DNA of 64,000 nucleotides from SM23-32 sp964434535 (GTDB lineage: Bacteria; Planctomycetota; Brocadiia; SM23-32), in NCBI GenBank assembly GCA_964434535.1, contig CAYSWA010000002.1:62001-126000 (forward strand), in the 5' to 3' direction. Shown here one piece after another: positions 1 to 9,066 of the stretch (positions within the stretch are counted from its first letter, which is position 1; each line of letters starts with the position of its first letter). The translations under genes were made by a program, and so were the position numbers. The notes under the pieces are model-generated. The model was not told the origin of the DNA, searched no databases, and worked only from the letters and a program-made list of their open reading frames with translations.

Positions 1-372
1 GCGGTCACGCACCTGGAGAGCGCGCGCCGGATGGAGCCGCACTCCCCGGACACGCTCGAACGCCTCGGGCTCGCCTATGCCCTGGTCGAGCGCCCGGACC
101 GCGCGGGGCCGCTGCTGGAGCGCGCCGTCGAGCTCAGCCCCGAACTGCCCAGGGCGCGGCAGAACCTGGCCGCCTTCCTGGCCCGGCAGGGCCGCTTCGA
201 GGCCGCCCTGCCGCACCTGCAGAAGCTGGTCGAGCTGCGGCCGGACGCGCACCAGGCGCATCGGCTGCTGGCGCAGACCTACCGGCGGCTCGGGCGGACC
301 GAGGACGCGCGGGAGCACGAGCGGCGGGCCGAAGCCCTGGAGGCGGCCCACGAGGGCGCGCCGGCCCCTTGA
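1..372 (+). CDS. TPR-repeat protein, 5' truncated by window edge
   Basis: The frame is open from base 1, so the first visible methionine (base 31) is probably internal. The roughly 123 visible residues form three tetratricopeptide helical hairpins: A-L-x-x-P/A-x-x-A spacing recurs every 34 residues, with LGLAYAL, ARQNLAAFL and AHRLLAQTYRRLG as the A helices. TPR arrays are protein-protein interaction scaffolds, so no enzymatic role can be deduced. It ends with a short Ala/Pro tail. The next gene lies on the opposite strand 23 bases away, so the two genes converge. The N-terminal domains lie outside the window and could define the function. Confidence 0.8.
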   Translation, partial: AVTHLESARRMEPHSPDTLERLGLAYALVERPDRAGPLLERAVELSPELPRARQNLAAFLARQGRFEAALPHLQKLVELRPDAHQAHRLLAQTYRRLGRTEDAREHERRAEALEAAHEGAPAP

Positions 373-395
373 GCCGGCGCCGGGGGCGCGGGCCG

Positions 396-959
396 TTACG
401 CCTCGGCGGGGGCGGGCTCGTCGTCGCTCTCGCCCTGCTTCTGCACGGACTCGCGCGAGAGCCGCTCGACCACTTCCTCCACCATGTTCGCGATGCTCAC
501 GAGCGTCTCACGCGTGGCCGACTCCAGCGCGTCCAGCTCGTGGGCCATGTGGCGCAGGTTCTCGCCGCTGTCGGAGAGGTCCGAGAGCGAGATGCCCGGC
601 CCGTTGCGCCCCATCTGCGTGAGCAGGAAGTTGACGATCTCGGCGATCTCCTGCACTTCCTTGACGCCGGAGCGGACCTCCACCGGCGTCAGGTCGCCCC
701 GGCTGATGGCGTAGAGCTTGACGTTGAGCTGGCGCACCGGCCGCACCACCTTGCGGTAGAGCACCAGCGAGAGGGTCAGGTAGATCAGCAGCACGAAGAG
801 CAGCATGTGCCAGGCGTGACGGATCACCAGCTCCATGGCCACCGGGTCTTCCGTCGAGAAGTACTGGTAGACCGCGTAGACGGCCATCGCGCCGGCGATG
901 ACCAGCGCCGTGTAGACCGTGCAGACAAACGCCAGCGACCTGCGCCTTCCGCGGTTCAT
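396..959 (-). CDS. Two-TM HAMP-domain-like membrane protein
   Basis: The 187-residue protein starts at the ATG at 959, preceded by GGAGGGAGGG. A longer in-frame start lacks a ribosome site. It has two membrane helices (about residues 9-31 and 44-66), followed by a HAMP-like linker with the VRPVRQL-x-ISRGDL pattern and a predicted coiled coil ending in an acidic tail. HAMP modules relay signals in histidine kinases and chemoreceptors, but no kinase, GGDEF or methyl-accepting domain follows, so the protein is either a stand-alone HAMP adaptor or a small planctomycete membrane protein of unknown role. I do not recognise a specific family. Confidence 0.65.
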   Translation of the reverse strand: MNRGRRRSLAFVCTVYTALVIAGAMAVYAVYQYFSTEDPVAMELVIRHAWHMLLFVLLIYLTLSLVLYRKVVRPVRQLNVKLYAISRGDLTPVEVRSGVKEVQEIAEIVNFLLTQMGRNGPGISLSDLSDSGENLRHMAHELDALESATRETLVSIANMVEEVVERLSRESVQKQGESDDEPAPAEA

Positions 960-1269
960 CAGCGACCCTCCCTCCGTCGGCGCCTTAGGAGCTATTGCCT
1001 GGCCGAAGACCAGTTGCTGCCGCGCACATACTCGCACGAACCACCGGCAGTTTCAACCCCCTTCCGTGCGGGGCGCTGCCGCTTCCGGCAGCTATGCCGC
1101 CCGCTTCGCGGGCTCTGCGGCGCGGCCGTGGCGCCCGTGCCGGCGGACCGCGGCCAGCAGCGGAGCACCTGCCGCCATCCCCTGTCGAAGGCCGGCGCCG
1201 CCTCCTGCGGGGACGGACGCCCCGTCGCGATACAGCCCCGGCCTTCGGCCCGGGCCGCGCTCGCCGGCG
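960..1269. repeat. Gene-free stretch with GC-rich dispersed element
   Basis: No ORF with coding-type third positions is present. Bases 1070-1130 and 1207-1256 hold GC-rich inverted repeats (for example a GGCCTTCGGCCCGGGCC core near 1240-1256). The part from GCGGGG at 1207 through GATACAG at 1229 and onward aligns without gaps to 27041-27090 (23 of 28 identical bases over the last part), so it belongs to a dispersed intergenic element. No promoter with good -35 and -10 boxes was found for the divergently placed neighbours. Confidence 0.5.
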
Positions 1270-3132
1270 CTACTCGGCCGGCCCGCCGGACTGCGGGAGC
1301 TGCTCCTCGGCGTCCTCCCACTCGTCCGTCTCCCCGGCCTCCCACTGCCGGGCCGGCGGCATCATCGGCGCAAAGGCGCGGCGGAAGCCCTCCGTGATGT
1401 TGCTGATCGACTCCACCGGCACGCGGAGCCGCTTCTCGATCGCGCCGTCCCCCGTGATCCAGGTCCCGAAGGTGATCGGCGGGCCGACCTCGAAGCGCAT
1501 GTGGGCCAGGAAGGGGGGCATGAACTGGCCGGCCTGCGCCATGGCTCTGACCATCGCCTGCATCTGGAACTGGAGCAGCTCCTCCAGCGAGAGGAGCCCG
1601 ATGGCGATCGGGTCGGCCGGCATCGCCTCCCGCGCGCCGGCGAGCCGCTCGGAGCCGACCACCGGTTCGACCTGCCCGTCGACGGCCGCCTTGAGCGCCT
1701 CCAGCGCGCCGGCGCCCTGCACATGGATCATCGTGCCGTCCAGGAAGGTCTGGTAGGCGTCGGCGCTGCCGCCCCACATCTCGTCGATCATGGCCTCCTG
1801 GAGCCGGGCCACCTGCGGGCCGCCGGGCATCTGGGCGGCCGCCTCGAAATCGTAGCTGGTGGACCATCGGGAGATGGAATGGCCCCTGTAGATGACGGTG
1901 TCCGGCTCGTAGGAATAGACCTGGGCCACGCCGCCGAGTTCCTTCTGGAAGTCCTGCATCGCGGGCAGCATTTCGGCAAGCTCCCCCATCAGCTCGCGCG
2001 CCCTGTCGGCGTCCGTCACGGCGACGGCCGAGGTCGCCTGCAACGCCCCCTCTTGCACGCTCAAGCCCGTGGCCGCCTCGCCGCCCATGAGGCCGGCCAG
2101 CGACTCGGCGAGGGCCGCCAGCCCGGCCAGCGGGTCCTCGGCGCCTTCCTGTTCGGGCGGCGGCACAAGCTCACGCACCAGGCCGGCGTACCAGCGGGCC
2201 AGCGGGCCCACGTCCCCCACCTTGGTGGCAAGGACCATGGACGAGCCGGCCGGAATCCGCCTCAGCAGCTCCAGCTCGCCCCCCGGCACGCTGGCCAGGT
2301 AGGCGGCGAGGCTGCCCTCGGGCGTGAGCGTGGCCCGCACCCAGCCGGCGATGACGTCGCCCTCGAAGGTGACCGTCCCGGAGACGGTCTCCACCTGCCG
2401 GGCCACGCCCTCGACGCCTTCCAGGGCGGCGTCGAGCATCCGCAGCATGCCTTCTCCTTGCGGGCTCATGGCCAGGGGCATGGCCACCAGCCGGACCTGC
2501 TGGAAGGGGTCCACGCCCTCTTCTGAGAGCGCCGCCAGCAGAGCGCCGGGCCGCGCCGCCGCCCCCACGTGCACGTCCGCGAAGACGCCCGGCGGCAACG
2601 TGCCGCCCGCGAGCATGGCCCGCACGGCGCGGACGCCCTCGGCCTCGTCGCCGAGCGCCGCGCGCGCCCCCACCACGGCGATCGCGGCCTCTACGTGCGG
2701 CGCTTCCTCCGAGCCCTCCGGCGGCGCCTCGCCGTAGGTCGCCACGCCGCCCTCCTCGCCCAGCTTCGTCAGATCCGCCCGCAGGCTGTCCAGGTAGCGC
2801 TGCGGGTCGGCCAGGTAGAAGACCACGACCGGCCGCCGATGCATGGGCGGGGCCAGCACCACGAGCTGGAGCGGCTTGCTCAGGTCCACCGAGCTCGGCG
2901 CGGTGGTAAGCAGCAGCTCCTGCGGCAGCTTCGCCGCCAGCGACTCGTACGTCTGCTGCGGGGCCACCGCCCGGACCAGCAGCGCGAGCCGGCCGTCGAG
3001 CGCGAGGACGCTCGGCGCCTCTACGAAAGCCATCACCTCGGCCGGCAGCGACTCGGCGGGGCCGGGCGCTCCGTGCGCCACGCCCGCCGCGAGCAGAACC
3101 GCTGCCACGCACGTCAAGATGAGCCGTCTCAT
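1270..3132 (-). CDS. Exported protein of unknown function (signal peptide, about 620 aa)
   Basis: The start is set at the ATG at 3132 behind GAAGGAGGC. The first 21 residues form a signal peptide (MRRL, a hydrophobic core, then AHGAP). The mature protein is rich in Ala, Leu and Glu, has no transmembrane helix, and contains repeated segments of the kind PxxVVVFYLADP and alternating sheet/helix that resemble the large secreted planctomycete proteins annotated only as DUF3352-like or hypothetical. No catalytic motif is visible. It follows the GH130 gene by 84 bases on the same strand, with a hairpin in between, so it is probably transcribed separately. Function unknown. Confidence 0.7.
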   Translation of the reverse strand: MRRLILTCVAAVLLAAGVAHGAPGPAESLPAEVMAFVEAPSVLALDGRLALLVRAVAPQQTYESLAAKLPQELLLTTAPSSVDLSKPLQLVVLAPPMHRRPVVVFYLADPQRYLDSLRADLTKLGEEGGVATYGEAPPEGSEEAPHVEAAIAVVGARAALGDEAEGVRAVRAMLAGGTLPPGVFADVHVGAAARPGALLAALSEEGVDPFQQVRLVAMPLAMSPQGEGMLRMLDAALEGVEGVARQVETVSGTVTFEGDVIAGWVRATLTPEGSLAAYLASVPGGELELLRRIPAGSSMVLATKVGDVGPLARWYAGLVRELVPPPEQEGAEDPLAGLAALAESLAGLMGGEAATGLSVQEGALQATSAVAVTDADRARELMGELAEMLPAMQDFQKELGGVAQVYSYEPDTVIYRGHSISRWSTSYDFEAAAQMPGGPQVARLQEAMIDEMWGGSADAYQTFLDGTMIHVQGAGALEALKAAVDGQVEPVVGSERLAGAREAMPADPIAIGLLSLEELLQFQMQAMVRAMAQAGQFMPPFLAHMRFEVGPPITFGTWITGDGAIEKRLRVPVESISNITEGFRRAFAPMMPPARQWEAGETDEWEDAEEQLPQSGGPAE

Positions 3133-3151
3133 CGCGATGCCTCCTTCATGG

Positions 3152-3184
3152 GAACAGGCGGCCATCGGGCCGCCCGGCCTGTTC
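3152..3184 (-). terminator. Hairpin between GH130 gene and downstream exported-protein gene
   Basis: On the minus strand GGCGGCC pairs with GGCCGCC around a CGAT loop, and an outer GAACA/TGTTC helix is separated by a one-sided bulge. It sits 33 bases after the GH130 stop and 20 bases before the next start. There is no T-run, so it could be an attenuator, an mRNA-end stabiliser or a factor-assisted terminator. Confidence 0.35.
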
Positions 3185-3216
3185 TGTCGAAAGAACGTCG
3201 GGCGATCTGGCAGGCA

Positions 3217-4134
3217 TCAGACCGGCTCCGCCATGACGAGCTCCAGCACGTCGTCGAGCGGGGCCGTGGCCAGGCAGATGCAGGAGTCGGCCGCGCCGTA
3301 GTAGACCCAGAGCGTCTCGTCCCGCACGAACCCTCCGCAGGGGAAGACGACGTTCGGCGCGTCGCCGATCTGCTCGTAGGGCTCACGGGGGGCGAGCATC
3401 CAGCGGCGGGCGCGGGCGATCATGCGGTGCGGCTCCTCCAGGTCGAGCAGGGCCGCGCCGAGGCGGTAGAGCGGGCGGCTCAGCGCCTCCTTCACGCCGT
3501 GGTAGATGACCAGCCAGCCCTCCGCGGTCTCGATCGGCGGCAGGCCGGCGCCGACCCGCAGTCCGTCCCACCACGGCCCGCCGCGCAGGGGCACCACCAC
3601 GTCCGTCTTGCCCCAGAAGGCCAGGTCGGGCGAGTAGGCGATCCAGATGCTGCCGCCGCCCACGGCCGGGCGGTGGAGCATGGCGTAGTGGCCGTCGAAG
3701 CGGCGGGGGAAGAGGCAGGCGTCCTTGTCGTCCGGCGGGAAGGCGAGCCCGACCCGCTCCACCGTCTCGAAGTCCGTGGTCAGGGCGATGCCGATGCCGG
3801 GGCCGTGCTCGCTGTAGACGGTGTAGGCGAGGCCCCAGGCGTCCAGGTCCTCCATCCAGGTGATGCGGCAGTCCTCGACGCCGAACGTCTCGTGGGGAAA
3901 GCCCTGCGCCGGGTGCAACAGCGCGCGCGCGGCCACGCTCCAGCCGGTGACGCCGTTGCTGCTGCGCGCCACGGTCAGGTGCGAGCGCCCGGAGGTGCTC
4001 TCCACGCGCAGCAGCAGGACGACTTCGTCGCCCAGGTCGGCCGCGCCGGCGTTGAAGACAGCGTTGGCCTGGTAGGGCAGGTCGCGCGTGGTGATCAGCG
4101 GGTTGTGCTCGTTGCGCGCGAACAGCTCGGCCAT
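3217..4134 (-). CDS. GH130-family glycoside phosphorylase/hydrolase-like protein
   Basis: The 305-residue protein starts at the ATG at 4134, with AGGAGGGC upstream. It has the five-bladed propeller pattern of GH130: NPLI near the N-terminus, FNAGAA, a GVEDCRIT motif (residues 85-92) corresponding to the family GxEDPRxT signature with the catalytic Asp (D88) kept, YHGV after WLVIYHGV, and a closing YYGAAD. GH130 enzymes phosphorolyse beta-mannosides (mannosylglucose, mannooligosaccharides), and some members are hydrolases. The Pro-to-Cys change in EDPR is unusual. A second, divergent GH130 lies at 53418-54404. Specificity cannot be read from sequence alone. Confidence 0.85.
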   Translation of the reverse strand: MAELFARNEHNPLITTRDLPYQANAVFNAGAADLGDEVVLLLRVESTSGRSHLTVARSSNGVTGWSVAARALLHPAQGFPHETFGVEDCRITWMEDLDAWGLAYTVYSEHGPGIGIALTTDFETVERVGLAFPPDDKDACLFPRRFDGHYAMLHRPAVGGGSIWIAYSPDLAFWGKTDVVVPLRGGPWWDGLRVGAGLPPIETAEGWLVIYHGVKEALSRPLYRLGAALLDLEEPHRMIARARRWMLAPREPYEQIGDAPNVVFPCGGFVRDETLWVYYGAADSCICLATAPLDDVLELVMAEPV

Positions 4135-4221
4135 GCGGAGCCCTCCTGAGCAGGTCCTCGGTCCCGCCTCGCCCCTGCCCAACCATTGTCGCGGGGGCGG
4201 GCGGGCGTTGCAAGGCCGTGC

Positions 4222-6821
4222 TCAGCCCTCCTTGCCCTCGTCCCGGCCGGCGCGGGCGCGGCGCTTGGCGCGGGTGAAGACGCTCTCGCGCTTGCGCGGG
4301 GGCCGGGGCTCCTCCTCGGGCGCCGGCTCGGCCGGCGGCGCGGGGGCGCCGGTTCTGCTCAGGCTCCGGCGCACGGATCGGCCGGCGGCGGTCAGCGTTG
4401 CCTTGAGCCTCCCGGCCGCGGCCCGCGCGGGCCGCGGCACCAGGTGCGCCCAGAGGCGCTTGCGGGTGACGATGTCGGCGAGCAGCAGCCCGAGCAGCAG
4501 CCCCGCCAGCTTCTCCAGCAGGGCGGGCCCCTCGGCGGCGCGGCGGGGGGCGAACTCCGGCGAGTAGGGCAGCACGGCCGCCGGCAGGCTGACCCGCCGC
4601 CCCTCGCCTGTCAGCACCACGCCGTGGTAGAGGCCGTCGCTGTCGAGCCGGAAGTCCGCCTCCATCCGGCGCGGGCCGCTCCAGCGCAGGGGCAGCTCGA
4701 TCGGCTCGCCCTCGCTGGGGGGGATGATCAGCGCCCGGGCGCCGGTGCAGGTGCGCGCCGCCTCGGCGTCCATCTCCAGCGCCACCGTCGCCGTGCGGCC
4801 CGCGCGCACGATAGTGGCGAACAGCGCGAGGTCGTCCCGCTCCCGCTGGAGCCACTTGACCACCGACGCGAAAAGGGGCTTGTAGCCCGTCCAGGCGCGC
4901 AGCTCGCCGGTGAACTCGCCGTCGGCCGCGCAGGTGAGGGCGGCGGCCCGTCCGAGCCCGGCCTGCCAGACGGCCAGCAGCGGGGCGGCGTTGGCGTCGG
5001 TCGTGGTGATGAGCTGCTCGGCGTCCTGCTTCGCGTAGCAGAGGTTGTAGCCGAGCACGCGGGGGAAGCGCTCGACCTCCAGGCGGCCCAGGCGCACCAT
5101 CAGGGGGCTGACCAGGCCGTCGGTCGGCTCCTCCAGGAAGGTCTTGCGCGCCACGCGGATGACGTCCTCGCAGAACACGCGCGGCAGGGCGCCGGGGTCG
5201 CGGGTGAAGAACGCTTCGCCGCGGCCGCGGCGGGCGATGTCCTTCAGGAAGTCGGCGTCGACGTCCGCCGCGCTGCCGAGGCCGATCACGGAGATCGTCC
5301 CGCCGGCCTTCGCCCAGGCGTCGACCAGCTCGCGGTAGGCGCCGGGCTCCTCGCTGTCGGCCGCGTCGGCGAAGAGCACGATGTGGCGCGTCGGCGCCTC
5401 GCTCTCGGTCAGCGCGGCGACGGCCGCCCGCAGGCCGGTGTAGACGAAGATGCCCCCGCCCATCGGCTCGATGCGCAGCGTGCGCTTCACCACCTCGTCG
5501 ATCTCCTCGCCCACGGTGCTGAGGGGCACGACGGTGTGGGCGGAGCTGTCGACGGCGATCACGGCGACCTGGTCCCGGGGCATCAGCACGCCGAGGGCCT
5601 CGGCCGCGCCGCGGTTGGCCAGGTCCATCTTGCTCAGCCCCCCGCCGACGGGCATGGACATCGAGCCGGAGCGGTCGAGCACCATGGCCATGGCGACGCG
5701 GGGGCGGGCGTAGTGCTCCTTGCGCATCATGGAGACGGGGAGGACCTCTTCGAGGCGGCTCTGGTAGTAGCCGCCCTCGGCGAAGCTGCGTCGCCCGCCG
5801 CTCACCAGCAGGCCGCCGCCGGTCTGGCGCACGTAGTTGCGCAGGGCGGCGTCGGCCCGGTCGCGTCGAGGGCGCGGCGCACGTAGCGGGCGAGCGCCTC
5901 GTCCTCCAGCTCCACGGCCACCGGCACCGGCATGTAGAGCGGCCGGTTCGTCAGCAGCACGTTGTCGTTCTCCAGCGCGTCGGGGGGCAACTCCAGGCGG
6001 ACGGTCGCGACCTCGGGCGGCACCTGGAGGGTGAGGGGCACCGCGCCGCGCGCGAAGTCCAGCTCGGCCTCGGTCAGGAGGCGGCCGTCGGCGGTGGTGG
6101 CCTTCACCTGCTTTACGGGCGCCCCCTGGCCGAAGTGCCGGGCCAGCGCAAACAGCTCGCCCGGCCCCGTCCAGTGGCAGCTCACCCAGCCGGTGTTCTG
6201 CAGCGGGCGGCCGAGCGCCACCACGCGGGCGCCCTCCACGGGGGCGGGATGGTCGGTAAGCAGGATCGGGGCGGCGTCCTCCTGGCCCAGGGCGAGGGCC
6301 AGCTCGACGGCCGGGGCCATCGGGTGGGTCGGCCCGGACGGGCGCCAGCCTGCCAGCGACTCGGCGGCGGCCTGGCGCTCCAGCGAGTGCCGGCCGAGCA
6401 CGCGCGGCTCGAACCCGCTGGCCACCAGGGTGACCCGCCCGTCGGCGCCGAGCTCGTCGAAGTAGCGCATCACCTGGCCCACGGCCCTCTCCCGGAAGGC
6501 GGCGCCGTCGGCCTCGGCGTTCATCGAGGCGCTGGAGTCGAGCACGACGATCAGGTGGCGGACCTTCGCCTCGCGGCTCCACGCCAGCCCGGCCGCCAGC
6601 AGGGCCAGCAGCAGCGCGCTGAGCAGCTCCAGCACCAGGGGCAGGGTCACCGGCGGGCGGCGCTTGCGCTGCCCCTCCAGGCGCAGGCTCCGCGCCGCCT
6701 GCCACAGGTGCAGCGACGAGACTTCGATGCGCTTGCCGCGGAAGACGAAGAAGTAGAGGAAGACGACCGCGCCGAGCGCCCCCAGCGCGAGCAAGCCCCA
6801 GGGCAGGGCGAAGTAGAGCAT
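4222..6821 (-). pseudogene. Bat-like double-VWA membrane protein, interrupted by a frameshift near 5854-5860
   Basis: Reading starts at the ATG at 6821 (TGATG overlap with the DUF58 stop). The first frame encodes an N-terminal BatA-like region with two membrane helices, a VWA domain (VLDSSASMNAE, MIDAS DxSxS) and a linker ending LARYVRRALDATG. There the frame is lost. One base restored in the G-run (minus-strand GGGCC, 5854-5860) yields DAALRNYVRQTGGGLLVSGG, continuing to a second VWA domain (VLDRSGSMSMPVGG) and a Lys/Arg-rich tail after a C-terminal membrane helix. Restored, it would be about 866 residues. VWA/Bat proteins work with MoxR ATPases and DUF58 proteins at the membrane, usually of unknown role. 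The lesion may be real or a consensus error. Confidence 0.75.
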
Positions 6822-7650
6822 CAGAGCACCTCCACCAGGCCGGCGGCGAGGAACTCCTCGCGCAGAACCCGCTCCAGCGGCCGGTCGGCCACCACGCGCA
6901 GGCAGACGCCGCCGCAGCGGAAGACGGCCTCGCGCAGTTCGCCCTCCAGGGCGCGGAGGCGGCGGCGGTAGTCCTCGACGACGCGGCGCTCCAGCGTGAG
7001 GTCGGCCCGTCGGCCCCGCTCGACCGCATCCAGCACGACGGGCCCGACGGGGTCGGGCTCCGCCTCCCACGGCCCGAGCAGGTGCACCACGACGAGCCGC
7101 GCGCAATCGGCCGCCAGGGCGCTGACCACCGCCGAGGGCGAGGCGGGGCTCATGAAGTCGCTCAGCACCAGGCGGGCCGAGGCCCGGCGCAGCGCTCCGA
7201 CGGCGCGGCGCGGGGCGGTGAAGAGGACCGAGTCGGGCCGGCGGAAGGCGAGCTGCTCCGGCCCGTCCAGCCGCTCCAGCTCATCGCCGGCGGCGAAGAG
7301 CCGCACGGCCATGCCCTCCACCAGCCCGGCGCGGTGCAGGTAGCGGCACAGCTCGTGGGCGAGCGGGCCCTTGCGCCCGTCGGCGATGGCCATCGAGGCG
7401 GAGGCGTCGACGATGACGTCGAAGAACGGGCTGACCTCCTCGCGATAGAGGCGCACGATGAGCCGGTCGGTGCGGGCGGAGGAGAACCAGTCGATGCGCC
7501 GGGGATCGTCGCCCGGCACGTACTCGCGGAAGTCCTGGATCTCGACCGAGGCGCCGATCCCAGCCAGGTCAGCTCCGCCAGGTCGCCGACGCGCCGGGCG
7601 ATGAAGCTGTTGCGCCCGGAGCGGAAGGCCTCGCTCCAGCGGTTATCCAT
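6821..7650 (-). pseudogene. DUF58 protein, interrupted by a frameshift near 7559-7561
   Basis: The core reads SVEIQDFREY-VPGDDPRRIDW and then SSARTDRLIVRLYREEVSP and VDASASMAIADG. This is the DUF58 signature with a VWA-like DxSxS site. The N-terminal 30 residues (MDNRWSEAFRSG... to TWLG) lie in a different frame. Codon third positions there are nearly all G/C, while the alternative frame is not, so one G appears to be missing in the CCC (GGG) run at 7559-7561. The ATG at 7650 has only a modest GGGAG site, and the upstream gene is in frame with it without a stop. DUF58 proteins accompany MoxR and VWA proteins in chaperone-like or cell-envelope complexes. No moxR is in this window. Confidence 0.75.
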
Positions 7651-8982
7651 GCTCTGCCCGACTCCCGCGACGGTGCCGCCCGCGGCCGCGGCGAACCGCC
7701 ACGCCAGGCCCCCGGCCTGCTGTTGCGCCCGCTCGGGCGCTGCGGGCTCGGCCGACGCCGCGCCTCCTTCCGCCAGGCCCGCGAAGACGGCGTATTGCCC
7801 GTCGACGCAGACGATCAGCTCGGCCAGGTCGGCGCCGAGGTGGTTCTCCACGTGCACCCGCCCGCCTTCGAGCCATGCCTCCAGGCGTCGCCGCTCCAGG
7901 CCGATGCTGCGCAAGGCGTACCATGCCTTCTGCCGCGCCGGCAGCGCCCCGCTGTAGGTCAGCTCCCGCGCCCCCGTGCGGGCCGTGACGCCGCTGAGGC
8001 CGAACTGAGTGCTTGCGTGGCGGACGTCCTCCGCAGGCAGGCCCTGGGAGATGAAGTGGGGAACCTCGTCGAGGCCGCCCCTCAGGCGCCGCCCGAGCGT
8101 GAACGGCGCGTATACGGAGAACTGCGAGAGCGTGAGGCGCTTCTTGGCCCGCTGGTCGATCAGCTCGCTGGCGACCACGCAGGCGTGCGCCCGCACTCCG
8201 TGCTGGAGCAGGTCGGCGACGACGATGACGCAGATCACGCAGACGCTCAGCGCCGGCGCCAGCGCGTAGTAGAGCATGACCTTGCCCCGCCGGTTCACCA
8301 GGTACCACCATCCGATCGGCCCGACCAGCAGCGAGAAGGCCACCAGGAAGACCAGCACGGCCACGAAGGGCGGGTCGTCGCCGACCGGCAGGACGGGCCT
8401 CAGGCCGCGGCGCGACCGTCCTCGCGACGGCTCGAGCCCGACGCGGGGGCGCACGAACGCGCCGGGCTGCATCAGCCTGGCCGCCCCCACGGCGGCGATG
8501 CGGCCCATGCCGGCGGCGAGGCCCCCCGGGGCCCGCTCGGCGGCGGGCACTTCGCCGGCGAGCCCCTCGTAGAACGCTTCCCGCTCGCCCTGCGGCACGT
8601 CCACCACCCAGCAGGTCCCGCCCATGGCCACCCAGTCCAGGATCGGCTCCCTGGCCAGCCGCGGCGAGGCCCACGCCTCGTGGGTGACCACGACCAGGTC
8701 CACGCCCCAGAGCCCGCGCCAGGCGTCGGGCACCGACTCGGGGGCCAGGTTCACCACCGTCAGCGAGGAGGGCTGCGAGAGGCTGGCCGAAAGCGGCGGC
8801 GCGGCGCCGGTGGAGACGACGGCGGCGACGGCCTCGGCGCCCCCGTGGTGCAGCCCGGGCCAGTGCTCGCGCGCGAGCGCGGCGCCCGTCTCGGCGTCGC
8901 TCAGGATGACCTCGGCCCCGAAGAACGATTCACCCACCACGGGCACGTAGAGCCAGCGGCGGGTCAGCCCGCCGGCGGCCAC
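7651..8982 (-). CDS. Membrane protein of the DUF58/VWA cluster, probably 5' truncated and read through
   Basis: About 444 residues are encoded from a GTG at 8982. An N-terminal extracytoplasmic region containing LTVVNLAP and VVVTHEAWASPRLAREP is followed by two membrane helices (FVAVLVFLVAFSLLVGPIGW and YYALAPALSVCVICVIVVADLL) and a C-terminal sheet domain. The GTG has no Shine-Dalgarno site, and the frame reads back through ATFSVAAGG to a stop just upstream, so the protein seems to begin mid-domain only 85 bases from a divergent gene. At the other end there is no stop before the DUF58 start. It resembles the large membrane partners in planctomycete Bat-like clusters. Boundaries are uncertain at both ends. 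Confidence 0.55.
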
Positions 8983-9066
8983 CGAGAAGGTGGCGCTGGC
9001 GGCGCGGCGGGGCTTTCGCTATCCTGCCTGACCTCGCCCTGACGCCACCCGAGAGGAGCCCGCCGG

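Noticed and set aside
7162..8982. A continuous membrane-DUF58 fusion of 606 residues
   Set aside because: The last part after TWLG is out of the DUF58 frame (SAPRSRSRT...), so the frame shift at 7559-7561 and the two-gene view were preferred.
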